Assembly: GCF_936927845.1 (NCBI RefSeq)
Contig: NZ_CAKZHV010000055.1
Coordinates: forward strand, 1 to 62,318
Direction of reading: 5' to 3'
From: an uncultured Sphingomonas sp.
Lineage (GTDB): Bacteria > Pseudomonadota > Alphaproteobacteria > Sphingomonadales > Sphingomonadaceae
Length of the DNA: 62,318 nucleotides
Positions within the stretch are counted from its first letter, which is position 1; each line of letters starts with the position of its first letter. This document shows, piece after piece, positions 16,439-25,658 of the stretch. Under the pieces are notes generated by a model. That model made no database searches, was not told the origin of the DNA, and was given only the letters and a program-made list of their open reading frames with translations. The position numbers and the translations under genes were made by a program.

Positions 16439-17230
16439 TCAATGGATATGGGCGCGTTGCCACATGATCGCCAGCCCCTGGATCGTCAGGTCGGGCTCGA
16501 TCGCGTCGAATACGCTCGTGTGCCGCTCGAACAGCGTGGCAAGCCCGCCGGTCGCGATCACCTTGACCGGGCGGCCGACCTCGGCCTTCATCCGCGCGAC
16601 CAGCCCCTCGATCATCGCGATATAGCCCCAGTAGATGCCGATGTTCATCTGATCGACGGTGTTGCGCCCGATGACGCTGTTGACCGCGGGTGCCTCGATC
16701 GCGATCCGCGGCAGCTTGGCGGCGGCGGCGACCAGCGCGTCGAGCGACAGGTTGATGCCGGGCGCGATGATCCCGCCCTTGTAGGCGCCGCCATAGTCGG
16801 AGAAGTCGAGCGTGGTCGCGGTACCGAAATCGATCACGATCAGGTCGCCGGCGTGGAGCGCGTGCGCCGCGATCGTGTTGACGGCGCGGTCCGCGCCGAG
16901 CGAGGCGGGCTCGTCGACGTCGATCGACACGCCCCATTCGAGCGGCGCGCGCCCCGCGATCAGCGCCTCACCGCCGAAATACTTGCTCGCGAGCACCTGG
17001 AGATTGTGGAGCGCGCGCGGCACGACCGTCGAGATGACCACCGCCGATACCTGTTCGCGCGCATAGCCTTCGAGCGCGAGCAACTGGCTGAGCCACACCG
17101 CATATTCGTCCGCGGTCCGGCGGGGATCAGTCGCGATCCGCCAGCGCGCCTTGATCTCGCGTGCCTCGGCCGTCACCTCGACCAGCGCGAAGACGACGTT
17201 GGTGTTGCCGGCATCGATCGCGAGCAGCAT
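16439..17230 (-). CDS. coaX: Type III pantothenate kinase
   Basis: This phosphorylates pantothenate in the first step of coenzyme A synthesis. At 263 residues it has the expected length. The ASKHA-type phosphate-1 motif is at the start (MLLAIDAGNTNVVFALVEV). Later come LGADRAVNTIAAHAL, VIDFGTATTLDF and GGIIAPGINLSLDALVA, all characteristic of CoaX. It lies between birA (15-base gap) and the RNase J gene, an arrangement common downstream of nuo in this group. Confidence 0.94.
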   Translation of the reverse strand: MLLAIDAGNTNVVFALVEVTAEAREIKARWRIATDPRRTADEYAVWLSQLLALEGYAREQVSAVVISTVVPRALHNLQVLASKYFGGEALIAGRAPLEWGVSIDVDEPASLGADRAVNTIAAHALHAGDLIVIDFGTATTLDFSDYGGAYKGGIIAPGINLSLDALVAAAAKLPRIAIEAPAVNSVIGRNTVDQMNIGIYWGYIAMIEGLVARMKAEVGRPVKVIATGGLATLFERHTSVFDAIEPDLTIQGLAIMWQRAHIH

Positions 17231-17245
17231 CGCTTCCCTTCCCTT

Positions 17246-17968
17246 TTAGACCAGGAATATGTCGCCGGCGTGGATGACACGGCTGTCGCCGTCGTCCAAG
17301 CAAAGCCGCAACGCGCCTTGCGCGTCGAGCCCGTCGAACACGCCGGCAAGCTCCCCACCTTCGGGCAGACGCACGCGCAGTGACGTGCCCGGTGGGTGGG
17401 CGCGCTCGCTCCAGCGTTCGATGATCGGCGCCAGCCCCTGCGTGCGCCAGAGCGTTAGCCAGGCGGCGGTCAGCGCGGCGAGGCGATCGGTGAATGCGGC
17501 CACGTCAACGGTCGCGCCCTCGGCATGGAGGCTGGTGGTCGCACGGTCGGGAAGGTCGGGATGGTGCGCGATGTTGACGCCGATCCCGATCACGACGTGG
17601 TCGCCGGCGCGTTCGAGCAGGATGCCCGAAACCTTGGCGCCCGCGATCAGCAGGTCGTTGGGCCATTTGATCGCCAGCTTGCGCCGCGCGGGCTCGGGCA
17701 GCACCCCCGCGATCGCTTCCTCGAGCGCGACCGCCGCGACCAGCGCAAGGCTGGGCGCGGGCGGATCGTCGGCGCGCAGCGTGACGATCGTGCTCGCGTA
17801 CAGATTGCCCGCGGGCGATGCCCAGTCGCGCCCGAGCCGTCCGCGCCCGGCGAGCTGCCGGTCGCTGCGCAACCACACGCCCTCGCCCGCGCTGCCCGCC
17901 GCCGCCAGTTCGAGCAGGTCGGCGTTGGTCGAACCCGTCTCCGCGACGGCGAGGATGCGAGGGGTCAG
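17246..17968 (-). CDS. birA: Biotin--[acetyl-CoA-carboxylase] ligase, probable CTG start
   Basis: This attaches biotin to the carboxyl carrier protein of acetyl-CoA carboxylase. It has the ligase domain but no DNA-binding N-terminus. Motifs: GRGRLGRDWASPAGNLYAS, KWPNDLLIAGAKVSGILLER and VVIGIGVNI. The first GTG (17878) would drop the conserved ETGSTNADLLEL segment, which is encoded in frame just upstream without a stop. No ATG, GTG or TTG was found between there and the nuoN stop. The best start is CTG 17968, overlapping the nuoN TGA (CTGA), giving about 240 residues. The start remains uncertain. Confidence 0.88.
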   Translation of the reverse strand: MTPRILAVAETGSTNADLLELAAAGSAGEGVWLRSDRQLAGRGRLGRDWASPAGNLYASTIVTLRADDPPAPSLALVAAVALEEAIAGVLPEPARRKLAIKWPNDLLIAGAKVSGILLERAGDHVVIGIGVNIAHHPDLPDRATTSLHAEGATVDVAAFTDRLAALTAAWLTLWRTQGLAPIIERWSERAHPPGTSLRVRLPEGGELAGVFDGLDAQGALRLCLDDGDSRVIHAGDIFLV

Positions 17969-19425
17969 AACAGCGCCCGTGCCGCGGCCAGCGTCCAGCC
18001 CGACAGCAGCGGGATGGCGAGGTAGCCGAGTGGCGAGACGATCACCGCCGCGACCGCGATCAACCCGCCTTCGAGCGCATCACCGCGCCCGAACTCGGCG
18101 ACGGGTTCGTCAAAGTACATCGTCTTGATGACGCGTAGGTAGTAATAAGCGCCGATCACACTGAATGCGATGCCGAAGACCGCGAGTGGGAACAGCCCCG
18201 CCTGCACCGCGGCGTAAAACACCTCGAACTTCGCGTAGAAACCGAACAGCGGCGGGATGCCGGCAAGGCTGAACATGAAGATCGCGAGCGCGGCGGCGAG
18301 CCCCGGGCGCGTGCGCGACAGGCCCGACAGGCTCGCGATCGTCTCGACCGGCTGCCCCTCGTGGTCGCGCATCTGCAGCACGACGAGGAAGCTGCCCAGC
18401 GTCATCGCGATGTAGATCGCCATGTAGTTGAGCACCGAGGCGACGCCATCCGGCGTGCCCGCGGCAAGGCCGATCAGCGCAAAGCCGACGTTGTTGATCG
18501 ACGAATAAGCGAGCAGTCGCTTGATGTTCTGCTGGCCGATCGCCGCGACCGCACCGAGCAGGATCGAGGCGAGTGCGGCGAAGATCACGATCTGGCGCCA
18601 CTGCCCCTCGGCCGGGCCCATCGCCTCGACCGCGACGCGGACGCCGAGTGCGACCGACGCGACCTTGGGTGCAGAGGCGAAGAACGCGGTCACCGGGGTC
18701 GGTGCGCCCTCGTACACGTCGGGGGTCCACATGTGGAACGGCACCGCCGACATCTTGAACGCGAGCCCGGCGAAGACGAACACGAGCCCGAACAGCAGCC
18801 CGTACGACTTCGCATCACCCGTCAGCGGCGTCGCGGCATAGGCGCCCGCGATCTCGTTGAACATCGTCGAACCGGTGAAGCCGTAGACGAGGCTGATGCC
18901 GTAAAGGAGGATGCCCGAAGCGAGCGCGCCGAGGACGAAATACTTGAGCCCCGCCTCTGCCGAACGCGCGTCCTGCCGCATGAAGCTGGCGAGGACGTAG
19001 GCCGACAGGCTCTGCAATTCGAGCCCGACATAGAGCGTCAGCAGGTCGGCCGCCGAAACCATCATCCCCATGCCCGCGGCGGACAACAGGATTAGCACCG
19101 GATATTCAGGCCGCAGATTGTCGCCCGCGGTGCGCGCGAAGAAGTCAGGCGCCATCACGATCGCGACCGCGGCGGCGATGAAGATCAAGACCTTGGCGAA
19201 ACCGGCAAAGCCGTCGGCGCGATAAAGACCGCCGAACGCCTCTCCACCCGAGGTCGCCGGGCCGACGAGCGCGATCAGCGCCCCCGCGAGCACCGCAACC
19301 GCGGCCCAGGACACCGCCTTGGTCGACGCCGGGCCACCCCAGGCGGCGACGAGCATCAGCACGATGCTGCCGACCGCGAGGATCACCTCGGGCAGCGTCA
19401 TCGCGAGCTGGGAAGCATAGTCCAT
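17965..19425 (-). CDS. nuoN: NADH-quinone oxidoreductase subunit N
   Basis: This is one of three antiporter-like proton-pumping subunits in the membrane arm of complex I. The 486 residues start at MDYASQLAMTLPEVIL (ATG 19425), which overlaps the nuoM stop; the open frame extends upstream but out of the conserved region. About 14 hydrophobic helices are seen, with FFARTAGDNLRPEYPVLILL, KMSAVPFHMWTPDVYEGAPT and AYSSINNVGFALIGL as typical NuoN stretches. The conserved Lys and Glu of the proton channel are in these segments. It is the last nuo gene. Confidence 0.96.
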   Translation of the reverse strand: MDYASQLAMTLPEVILAVGSIVLMLVAAWGGPASTKAVSWAAVAVLAGALIALVGPATSGGEAFGGLYRADGFAGFAKVLIFIAAAVAIVMAPDFFARTAGDNLRPEYPVLILLSAAGMGMMVSAADLLTLYVGLELQSLSAYVLASFMRQDARSAEAGLKYFVLGALASGILLYGISLVYGFTGSTMFNEIAGAYAATPLTGDAKSYGLLFGLVFVFAGLAFKMSAVPFHMWTPDVYEGAPTPVTAFFASAPKVASVALGVRVAVEAMGPAEGQWRQIVIFAALASILLGAVAAIGQQNIKRLLAYSSINNVGFALIGLAAGTPDGVASVLNYMAIYIAMTLGSFLVVLQMRDHEGQPVETIASLSGLSRTRPGLAAALAIFMFSLAGIPPLFGFYAKFEVFYAAVQAGLFPLAVFGIAFSVIGAYYYLRVIKTMYFDEPVAEFGRGDALEGGLIAVAAVIVSPLGYLAIPLLSGWTLAAARALF

Positions 19426-20978
19426 CAGTGCGCCTCCCCGGACGCCGGATTGTCGTGAGCAGGTTCGGCATGCGCCGACGGAATGATGCCGGTGCCGCGC
19501 GTCGGCTTGCTGTCGCCCGCCGGCTGCGCACGGTTGATGCGCGCCAGCAGCACCTGCGTGTCCTTGCGCATCGGCGCGAGAAAGCTTTCGGGATAGACGC
19601 CCATCCACAGCACTACCGCAGCGATAGGCGCGAGCAGCCACAGCTCGCGGCCCGACAGGTCGGACATCGCACGGACCTCATCCGACTTGATCTCACCGAA
19701 GACGACACGGCGGTACAGGTACAACATGTACGCCGCACCCAGGATGATGCCGGTGGTGCACAGCAGCGCGGTCCAGGTCGACACCTGATACGCGCCCATG
19801 AGGCTCAGGATCTCACCGACGAAGTTGCTGGTGCCCGGCAGGCCGATCGACGCCATCGTGAACAGCAGGAAGAACAACGCGTAGCGCGGCATGTTGATCG
19901 CGAGGCCGCCGTAGCGCGCGATCTCGCGCGTGTGAAGCCGATCGTAGATCACGCCGACGCACAGGAACAGCGCACCCGACACCAGGCCGTGGCCAAGCAT
20001 CACCATCATCGCGCCCTCGATCCCCTGCGCGTTGAACGCGAACAGGCCGATCGTCACGATCGCCATGTGCGCGACCGACGAATAAGCGATCAGCTTCTTC
20101 ATGTCGGCCTGCACCAGCGCGACGAGGCTGGTGTAGATCACCGCCACCGCCGACAGACCGAAGATCAACGGCGTCAGTTGCGCCGAGGCTTCGGGGAACA
20201 TCGGCAGGCTGAAACGCAGGAAACCGTAGCCGCCGAGCTTCAGCAGCACGCCCGCGAGGATCACCGAACCCGCGGTCGGCGCCTGGACGTGCGCGTCGGG
20301 CAGCCAAGTGTGGACCGGCCACATCGGCATCTTGACCGCGAACGACGCGAAGAAGGCCAGCCACAGCCACGTCTGTACGTGCACCGGGAAATCGTACGCC
20401 ATCAGCACGGGGATGCTGGTCGTGTTCGCGGTGATGCTCATGTACAGCATCGCGATGAACATCAGCAGCGAGCCAAGCAGCGTGTACAGGAAGAACTTGT
20501 ACGACGCGTAAATGCGGTTCGCCCCACCCCAGATGCCGATGATCAGGAACATCGGGATCAGGCCGGCTTCGAAGAAGATGTAGAACAGGAATATGTCCTG
20601 CGCCGCGAAGGTGCCGATCATCAGCACTTCGGTGAACAGGAACGCCGACATATATTCGGGCACGCGCTTCTCGATCGCGTACCAGCTGGCGCCGATGCAG
20701 ATCGGCATCAGGAACACGCTGAGCGCGATCAGCAACAGTGCGTAGCCGTCGATACCGAGCGCCCAGCCGAAACGCCCGAACAGCGGCGCATTCTCGACGA
20801 ACTGCCACTGCGCGCCGCCGACGTCGAAGTTGAGCCACAGCACGACGCCGAGCGCCAGATTGACGAGCGTCGCGGCGAGCGCGGTCACCCGCGCGGCCTG
20901 AGCCGACAGGAACAGGCACGCGACGGCGGCGATCGCCGGCACCGCGAGCATGACTGACAGGATGGGGAAGCCGTTCAT
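19425..20978 (-). CDS. nuoM: NADH-quinone oxidoreductase subunit M
   Basis: This is an antiporter-like proton-pumping subunit of complex I. The 517 residues have about 14 membrane helices and the signatures FLFYIFFEAGLIPMFLIIGI (channel Glu), KMPMWPVHTWLPDAHVQAPT (channel Lys) and LIAYSSVAHMAIVTIGL. A polar tail of about 40 residues follows the last helix (AQPAGDSKPTRGTG...). It ends overlapping the nuoN ATG and follows nuoL after ten bases. Confidence 0.96.
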   Translation of the reverse strand: MNGFPILSVMLAVPAIAAVACLFLSAQAARVTALAATLVNLALGVVLWLNFDVGGAQWQFVENAPLFGRFGWALGIDGYALLLIALSVFLMPICIGASWYAIEKRVPEYMSAFLFTEVLMIGTFAAQDIFLFYIFFEAGLIPMFLIIGIWGGANRIYASYKFFLYTLLGSLLMFIAMLYMSITANTTSIPVLMAYDFPVHVQTWLWLAFFASFAVKMPMWPVHTWLPDAHVQAPTAGSVILAGVLLKLGGYGFLRFSLPMFPEASAQLTPLIFGLSAVAVIYTSLVALVQADMKKLIAYSSVAHMAIVTIGLFAFNAQGIEGAMMVMLGHGLVSGALFLCVGVIYDRLHTREIARYGGLAINMPRYALFFLLFTMASIGLPGTSNFVGEILSLMGAYQVSTWTALLCTTGIILGAAYMLYLYRRVVFGEIKSDEVRAMSDLSGRELWLLAPIAAVVLWMGVYPESFLAPMRKDTQVLLARINRAQPAGDSKPTRGTGIIPSAHAEPAHDNPASGEAH

Positions 20979-20988
20979 CGTGCCGCCC

Positions 20989-23121
20989 TCAACCCGCGAT
21001 CGCCCAGGTGACCGCGGCGGTCAGCCCGATCAGCATAACAAAAGCATAGGTATAAACATATCCCGTCTGGACGCGCCCCGCCATGCGGCTGCCGACCTGC
21101 ACCAGCCACGCCGATCCATTCGGACCGAAGCGGTCGATCGTCCCCTCGTCTCCCTTGTGCCAGAGCAGCCGCCCGATTGCGAACGCGGGCCGGACGAAGA
21201 GGAAGTCGTAGAGCTCGTCGATGTACCACTTGTTGAGCAGGAAGCGGTAGATCGGCTGGAACGTATCTGCGGTCTTCGCGGGCGTCTCGGGCGAGCGGAT
21301 GTAGCTCAGCCACGCGATCAGCAGCCCCGTCAGCATCACGATCGTCGCCGACAACTGAACGAGCAGCGGAACCTGGTGCATCGAGTGCATCAGATGCTCG
21401 TTGAACGCGATCGCGCCCTTCCAGAACCGCTCGCCCGCGTCCGGCTCGATGAACCAGCCGTGGAAGGTAAAACCGGCCGCGACCGCGCCGACCGACAGGA
21501 CGATCAGCGGGATCAGCATCGGCAACGGGCTCTCGTGCGGGTGATAGCCACCGGTGCCGACCGGAATCTCGTTGAAGCCGCGCGTCTCGACGTGCGGCGT
21601 GTGGCCGGCGTCCTCGTGCGCGACGTCGCCGTGATGATGCTCGGCCTGCTTGCCGTGCTCGTGCACCTCGTGATCGGCGGCATGCGGGTGATCGCCCACG
21701 CGATCGTGACCGTGCGCGTGCGCGTCGTGGATCGCGTGCTGGATATGCTCCGACGCGGCCCAGCGCGGCTTGCCCCAGAAGGTCAGGAACATCAGCCGCC
21801 ACGAATAGAAGCTCGTCAGCAGCGCGGCGAACACGCCGACCATCGATGCGACCGGCGATCCCGCCGCCCAGCTCACCTCGATGATCGCATCCTTCGAGTG
21901 ATAGCCCGCGAACCCGCCGATGCCGTAGATGCCGACGCCGGTGATCGCGAGCGTGCCGAGCAGCATTGCCCAGAACGTGACCGGGATCTCCTTTCGCAGG
22001 CCGCCGTAGTAACGCATGTCCTGCTCGTGGTGCATCGCGTGGATCACCGAGCCCGCACCCAGGAACAGCAGTGCCTTGAAGAAGGCGTGCGTGAACAGGT
22101 GGAACATCGCCGCGCCGTACGCACCGACGCCGGCTGCAAAGAACATGTAACCGAGCTGCGAGCAGGTCGAATAAGCGATCACGCGCTTGATGTCGGTCTG
22201 CGTCGTGCCGATCGTCGCTGCGAACAGGCAGGTCGCGGCACCGATGAAGGTGACAAAGCCAAGCGCGGTTGGGCTCGTCTCGAACATTGGCGAGAGACGG
22301 CACACCATGAACACGCCCGCGGTCACCATCGTCGCGGCGTGGATCAGCGCCGACACCGGGGTCGGCCCCTCCATCGCGTCGGGCAGCCAAGTGTGAAGGC
22401 CGAGCTGCGCCGACTTGCCCATCGCACCGACGAACAGCAACAGGCACAGCACCGTCATCGTGTCGGCGCGGAACCACAGGAAGCCGATCGTCGAGCCCGC
22501 CATCGACGGCGCCGCCGCCAGAATTGCCGGGATCGAGACCGTATTGAAGACGAGATAGGTGCCGAAGATGCCGAGCATGAAGCCCAGATCACCGACGCGG
22601 TTGACGACGAACGCCTTGATCGCGGCGGCATTGGCGCTCGGCTTACGGAACCAGAAACCGATCAGCAGGTAGCTGGCGAGGCCCACGCCTTCCCAGCCGA
22701 AGAACATCTGGATCAGATTGTCGGCAGTCACGAGCATCAGCATCGCAAAGGTGAACAGGCACAAATAGGCGAAGAAGCGCGGCTGATCCGGGTCCTCCGC
22801 CATGTAACCCCAGGAATAGAGGTGCACGAGCGCGGACACGCTGGTGATCACGACCAGCATGACCGCGGTCAGCGCGTCGACGCGCAGCGCCCATGACACG
22901 TCAAACGTGCCCGAGGTGATGAAGTGGAGAACGGGCGTGACGCTCGCGCTCGCGCTGCCGCTCAGGAAGCCGATGAAGATCGGCCACGACAGCAGGCACG
23001 ATACGAACAGCGCGCCCGTCGTGATGACCTTCGCCGGGACCACGCCGAGCGAGCGGTTACCCAGCCCAGCAATGGCCGCCGCGACGAGCGGCAGGAATAC
23101 GATGAAGAGGATCGAATGCAC
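20989..23121 (-). CDS. nuoL: NADH-quinone oxidoreductase subunit L
   Basis: This is the distal proton-pumping subunit of complex I with the long lateral helix. At 710 residues it is somewhat longer than many family members. Signatures: FFGWEGVGLASYLLIGFWF, KSAQLGLHTWLPDAMEGPTP and VIAYSTCSQLGYMFFAAGVG. Between about residues 455 and 512 there is a histidine-rich soluble loop (for example HDAHAHGHDRVGDHPHAADH) before the last helices. nuoK lies seven bases upstream. Confidence 0.96.
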   Translation of the reverse strand: MHSILFIVFLPLVAAAIAGLGNRSLGVVPAKVITTGALFVSCLLSWPIFIGFLSGSASASVTPVLHFITSGTFDVSWALRVDALTAVMLVVITSVSALVHLYSWGYMAEDPDQPRFFAYLCLFTFAMLMLVTADNLIQMFFGWEGVGLASYLLIGFWFRKPSANAAAIKAFVVNRVGDLGFMLGIFGTYLVFNTVSIPAILAAAPSMAGSTIGFLWFRADTMTVLCLLLFVGAMGKSAQLGLHTWLPDAMEGPTPVSALIHAATMVTAGVFMVCRLSPMFETSPTALGFVTFIGAATCLFAATIGTTQTDIKRVIAYSTCSQLGYMFFAAGVGAYGAAMFHLFTHAFFKALLFLGAGSVIHAMHHEQDMRYYGGLRKEIPVTFWAMLLGTLAITGVGIYGIGGFAGYHSKDAIIEVSWAAGSPVASMVGVFAALLTSFYSWRLMFLTFWGKPRWAASEHIQHAIHDAHAHGHDRVGDHPHAADHEVHEHGKQAEHHHGDVAHEDAGHTPHVETRGFNEIPVGTGGYHPHESPLPMLIPLIVLSVGAVAAGFTFHGWFIEPDAGERFWKGAIAFNEHLMHSMHQVPLLVQLSATIVMLTGLLIAWLSYIRSPETPAKTADTFQPIYRFLLNKWYIDELYDFLFVRPAFAIGRLLWHKGDEGTIDRFGPNGSAWLVQVGSRMAGRVQTGYVYTYAFVMLIGLTAAVTWAIAG

Positions 23122-23128
23122 GGACGTC

Positions 23129-23455
23129 TTACCCCTTCATCCGGCTGGGATCGTCGACCGAGATCGACCCGCGACCGCGGAAGAAGATGACCAGGATGGC
23201 GAGGCCGATCGCGGCCTCACCCGCCGCCACCGTCAGCACGAACATCGCGAACACCTGACCCACGAGGTCGTGGAGCGCGGCCGAGAAGGCGACCAAATTG
23301 ATGTTCACCGCCAGCAGGATCAGCTCGATCGCCATCAGGATGACGATGATATTCTTGCGGTTGAGGAAGATGCCGAGCACCCCCATCGTGAACAGCAGCG
23401 CCGCCACGACCAGATAATGGACGAGGCCGACGCCGCCCGCGATGTCACCGCTCAC
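23129..23455 (-). CDS. nuoK: NADH-quinone oxidoreductase subunit K
   Basis: This small membrane subunit of complex I has three helices. The 108 residues start at GTG 23455 (MSGDIAGGVGLVHYLVVAAL), overlapping the nuoJ TGA in a GTGA arrangement. Conserved parts are GVLGIFLNRKNIIVILMAIE, LILLAVNINLVAFS (with the membrane Glu) and AAGEAAIGLAILV (second Glu). A DDPSRMKG tail follows. The longer open frame upstream is only a read-through of another frame. Confidence 0.94.
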   Translation of the reverse strand: MSGDIAGGVGLVHYLVVAALLFTMGVLGIFLNRKNIIVILMAIELILLAVNINLVAFSAALHDLVGQVFAMFVLTVAAGEAAIGLAILVIFFRGRGSISVDDPSRMKG

Positions 23456-24063
23456 AATTGCACTCCCTGCCCAATCTCGGGCCGCACGTTGCGCGTCGCG
23501 TCCTGCGGACGGCGTGCATTCTGCCGCGCGATGTTCTGATAACGCGACCCCGATCGCTCGCGGTGCGTCAGCACGATCGCGCCAATCATCGCAACAAGCA
23601 GCACCAGCCCTGCGCCCTCGAAGATGAACAGGTAACGCGTGTAGAGCAGATGTCCGATCGCCTCGATGTTGGGCATCGTGTTGCTCGTCGGCGCGGCACG
23701 GCGAGCGAGGTCGATTCCGCCCGCGCTCCACGCACCAACGCCGATCAGGATTTCCGCCACCAGCGCGACCGCGAGCAGCAGCCCGAGTGCCGCGTAGCGC
23801 ACGAACCCTGCCCTCAACTCCGCGAAATCGATGTCGAGCATCATGACGACGAACAGGAACAGCACCGCGACCGCGCCGACATAGACGATGACGAGCAGCA
23901 TCGCGATGAACTCCGCCCCCACCAGCACCATCAGACCGGCGGCGTTGAAGAACGCGAGGATCAGCCACAGCACGGAATGGACCGGGTTGCGCGAGAGAAT
24001 CGTCATGGCGCCCGAGAGCAGCACGACGAACGCGAACAGGTAAAAGGCGAGCGCCTGGATCAC
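23452..24063 (-). CDS. nuoJ: NADH-quinone oxidoreductase subunit J
   Basis: This is a membrane subunit of complex I with five helices and the flexible third helix. It has 203 residues. The signature is NPVHSVLWLILAFFNAAGLM, then EFIAMLLVIVYVGAVAVLFL and FVVMMLDIDFAEL, and a polar C-terminal tail. The stop overlaps the nuoK start. A gap of about 60 bases separates it from nuoI upstream, the largest gap inside the nuo operon. Confidence 0.94.
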   Translation of the reverse strand: MIQALAFYLFAFVVLLSGAMTILSRNPVHSVLWLILAFFNAAGLMVLVGAEFIAMLLVIVYVGAVAVLFLFVVMMLDIDFAELRAGFVRYAALGLLLAVALVAEILIGVGAWSAGGIDLARRAAPTSNTMPNIEAIGHLLYTRYLFIFEGAGLVLLVAMIGAIVLTHRERSGSRYQNIARQNARRPQDATRNVRPEIGQGVQL

Positions 24064-24124
24064 GATATTCTACGAGCCCCTTTGGTGCCTGTCTGATGCG
24101 GCGGCTTCGGTCTTGGCCGCGCGC

Positions 24125-24610
24125 TTAACGGTACGGCGCGTCGGCGGCAAGGTTCGCCGCGATCGCGCGCTCCCACCGGTCGCCGTTGTCGAGCAGCTTT
24201 GCCTTGTCGTAGATCAATTCTTCGCGCGTCTCTGTCGAGAAATCGAGGTTCGGGCCCTCGACGATCGCATCGACCGGGCATGCTTCCTGGCACAGGCCGC
24301 AGTAGATGCACTTGGTCATGTCGATGTCGTAGCGCGTCGTGCGGCGACTGCCGTCGTCGCGCGGTTCAGCCTCGATTGTGATCGCCAGCGCCGGGCACAC
24401 TGCTTCGCACAGCTTGCACGCGATGCAGCGCTCCTCACCGTTCGGGTAACGGCGCAGCGCATGCTCGCCGCGGAATCGCGGGCTGAGCGGGTTCTTCTCG
24501 TACGGATAGTTGATCGTCGCTTTGGGCTTAAAGAAATACTTCAGCGTGAGGGCGTGCGCCTTCACGAACTCCCACAGCGTGAACGACTTGATCGTCTGCG
24601 CGACACTCAT
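24125..24610 (-). CDS. nuoI: NADH-quinone oxidoreductase subunit I
   Basis: This is the ferredoxin-like subunit of complex I carrying clusters N6a and N6b. It has 161 residues. Two CxxCxxCxxxCP motifs are visible: CIACKLCEAVCPALAI and CIYCGLCQEACPVDAI. The N-terminal helix and the loop RFRGEHALRRYPNGEERCIA are typical. It follows nuoH with a one-base gap. Confidence 0.96.
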   Translation of the reverse strand: MSVAQTIKSFTLWEFVKAHALTLKYFFKPKATINYPYEKNPLSPRFRGEHALRRYPNGEERCIACKLCEAVCPALAITIEAEPRDDGSRRTTRYDIDMTKCIYCGLCQEACPVDAIVEGPNLDFSTETREELIYDKAKLLDNGDRWERAIAANLAADAPYR

Positions 24611-24611
24611 C

Positions 24612-25658
24612 TCAAACTCCCACGCGCATGAGCATCAGCACGGCCGACACCAGAAACACCCAAAACAACGACAACGGCAGGAACACTTTCCACCCCAGCC
24701 GCATCAGCTGGTCGTAGCGGTAACGCGGCACCGTTGCCTTGATCCAGGAGAACACAAAGAAGAAGAACAGGATCTTGGCGAACAGCCAGATGATGCCCGG
24801 CACCATGTACAACGGCGCCCAGTCGAACGGCGGCAGATACCCACCCCAGAACAAGGTCGCGTTCAGCGTGCACATCAGCAGCACATTGGCATACTCGCCC
24901 AGCCAGTAGAGCGCGAAGCTCATCGAGCTGTACTCGGTCTGATACCCCGCGACGAGCTCCGACTCCGCCTCGGTCAGGTCGAACGGCGCACGCTGCGTCT
25001 CCGCGAGCGACGAGATCAGGAACACGACCGACATCGGGAACAGCAGCGGGTTGAACGCGAAGCCGTTGATGAAGCCGTACAGCCCCTTCTGCGCTTCGAC
25101 GATCCCGGTCAGGTTGAACGTGCCCGCCCACATCACGATCGAGATCAGCACGAAACCGATCGCGACTTCGTAGCTGACCATCTGCGCCGCGGCGCGTATC
25201 GCGGAGAAGAACGGGTATTTCGAGTTCGACGACCAGCCCGCGAGGATGATGCCGTACACACCGAGCGACGACGCGGCGAGGACGTAGAGCAGGCCGACGT
25301 TGATGTCGGCGAGCACCACGCTCGGCTGGAACGGCACCACCGCCCAGACGATCAGCGCGACCGTGAAGGTAATGATCGGCGCGAGCAGGAACAGCCCGCG
25401 ATTGGCCGCGGACGGCACGATCGTTTCCTGCAGGAACACCTTCAAACCGTCGGCGAAGCTCTGCAGCAGGCCGAACGGGCCGACGACGTTGGGGCCGCGG
25501 CGCAGCGCCATCGCCGCCCAGATCTTGCGATCGGCGTAGATGATCATCGCGACCGCCAGCATCAGCGGCAGCGCGATCACGAGGATGCCGATGATCGTGG
25601 CGAGGAACCACGACCAGCCATACGACATGCCGAGCGCTGAATTGAAGAAGCCGGTCAC
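24612..25658 (-). CDS. nuoH: NADH-quinone oxidoreductase subunit H
   Basis: This membrane subunit of complex I forms the quinone tunnel at the junction with the hydrophilic arm. It has 348 residues and about eight helices. Signatures: AAMALRRGPNVVGPFGLLQS, ADGLKVFLQETIVPSAANRG, SLAETQRAPFDLTEAESELV and RYDQLMRLGWKVFLPLSLFW. It overlaps nuoG by four bases. Confidence 0.97.
   Translation of the reverse strand: MTGFFNSALGMSYGWSWFLATIIGILVIALPLMLAVAMIIYADRKIWAAMALRRGPNVVGPFGLLQSFADGLKVFLQETIVPSAANRGLFLLAPIITFTVALIVWAVVPFQPSVVLADINVGLLYVLAASSLGVYGIILAGWSSNSKYPFFSAIRAAAQMVSYEVAIGFVLISIVMWAGTFNLTGIVEAQKGLYGFINGFAFNPLLFPMSVVFLISSLAETQRAPFDLTEAESELVAGYQTEYSSMSFALYWLGEYANVLLMCTLNATLFWGGYLPPFDWAPLYMVPGIIWLFAKILFFFFVFSWIKATVPRYRYDQLMRLGWKVFLPLSLFWVFLVSAVLMLMRVGV

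Noticed and set aside
20950..22896. Long plus-strand ORF (648 codons) across the nuoL/nuoM region
   Set aside because: It is antisense to nuoL, has no recognisable domain and an Arg/His/Asp-rich composition typical of reading a high-GC gene on the other strand.
23129..23968. 279-codon frame including nuoK
   Set aside because: The upstream half overlaps nuoJ in another frame; nuoK starts at GTG 23455.
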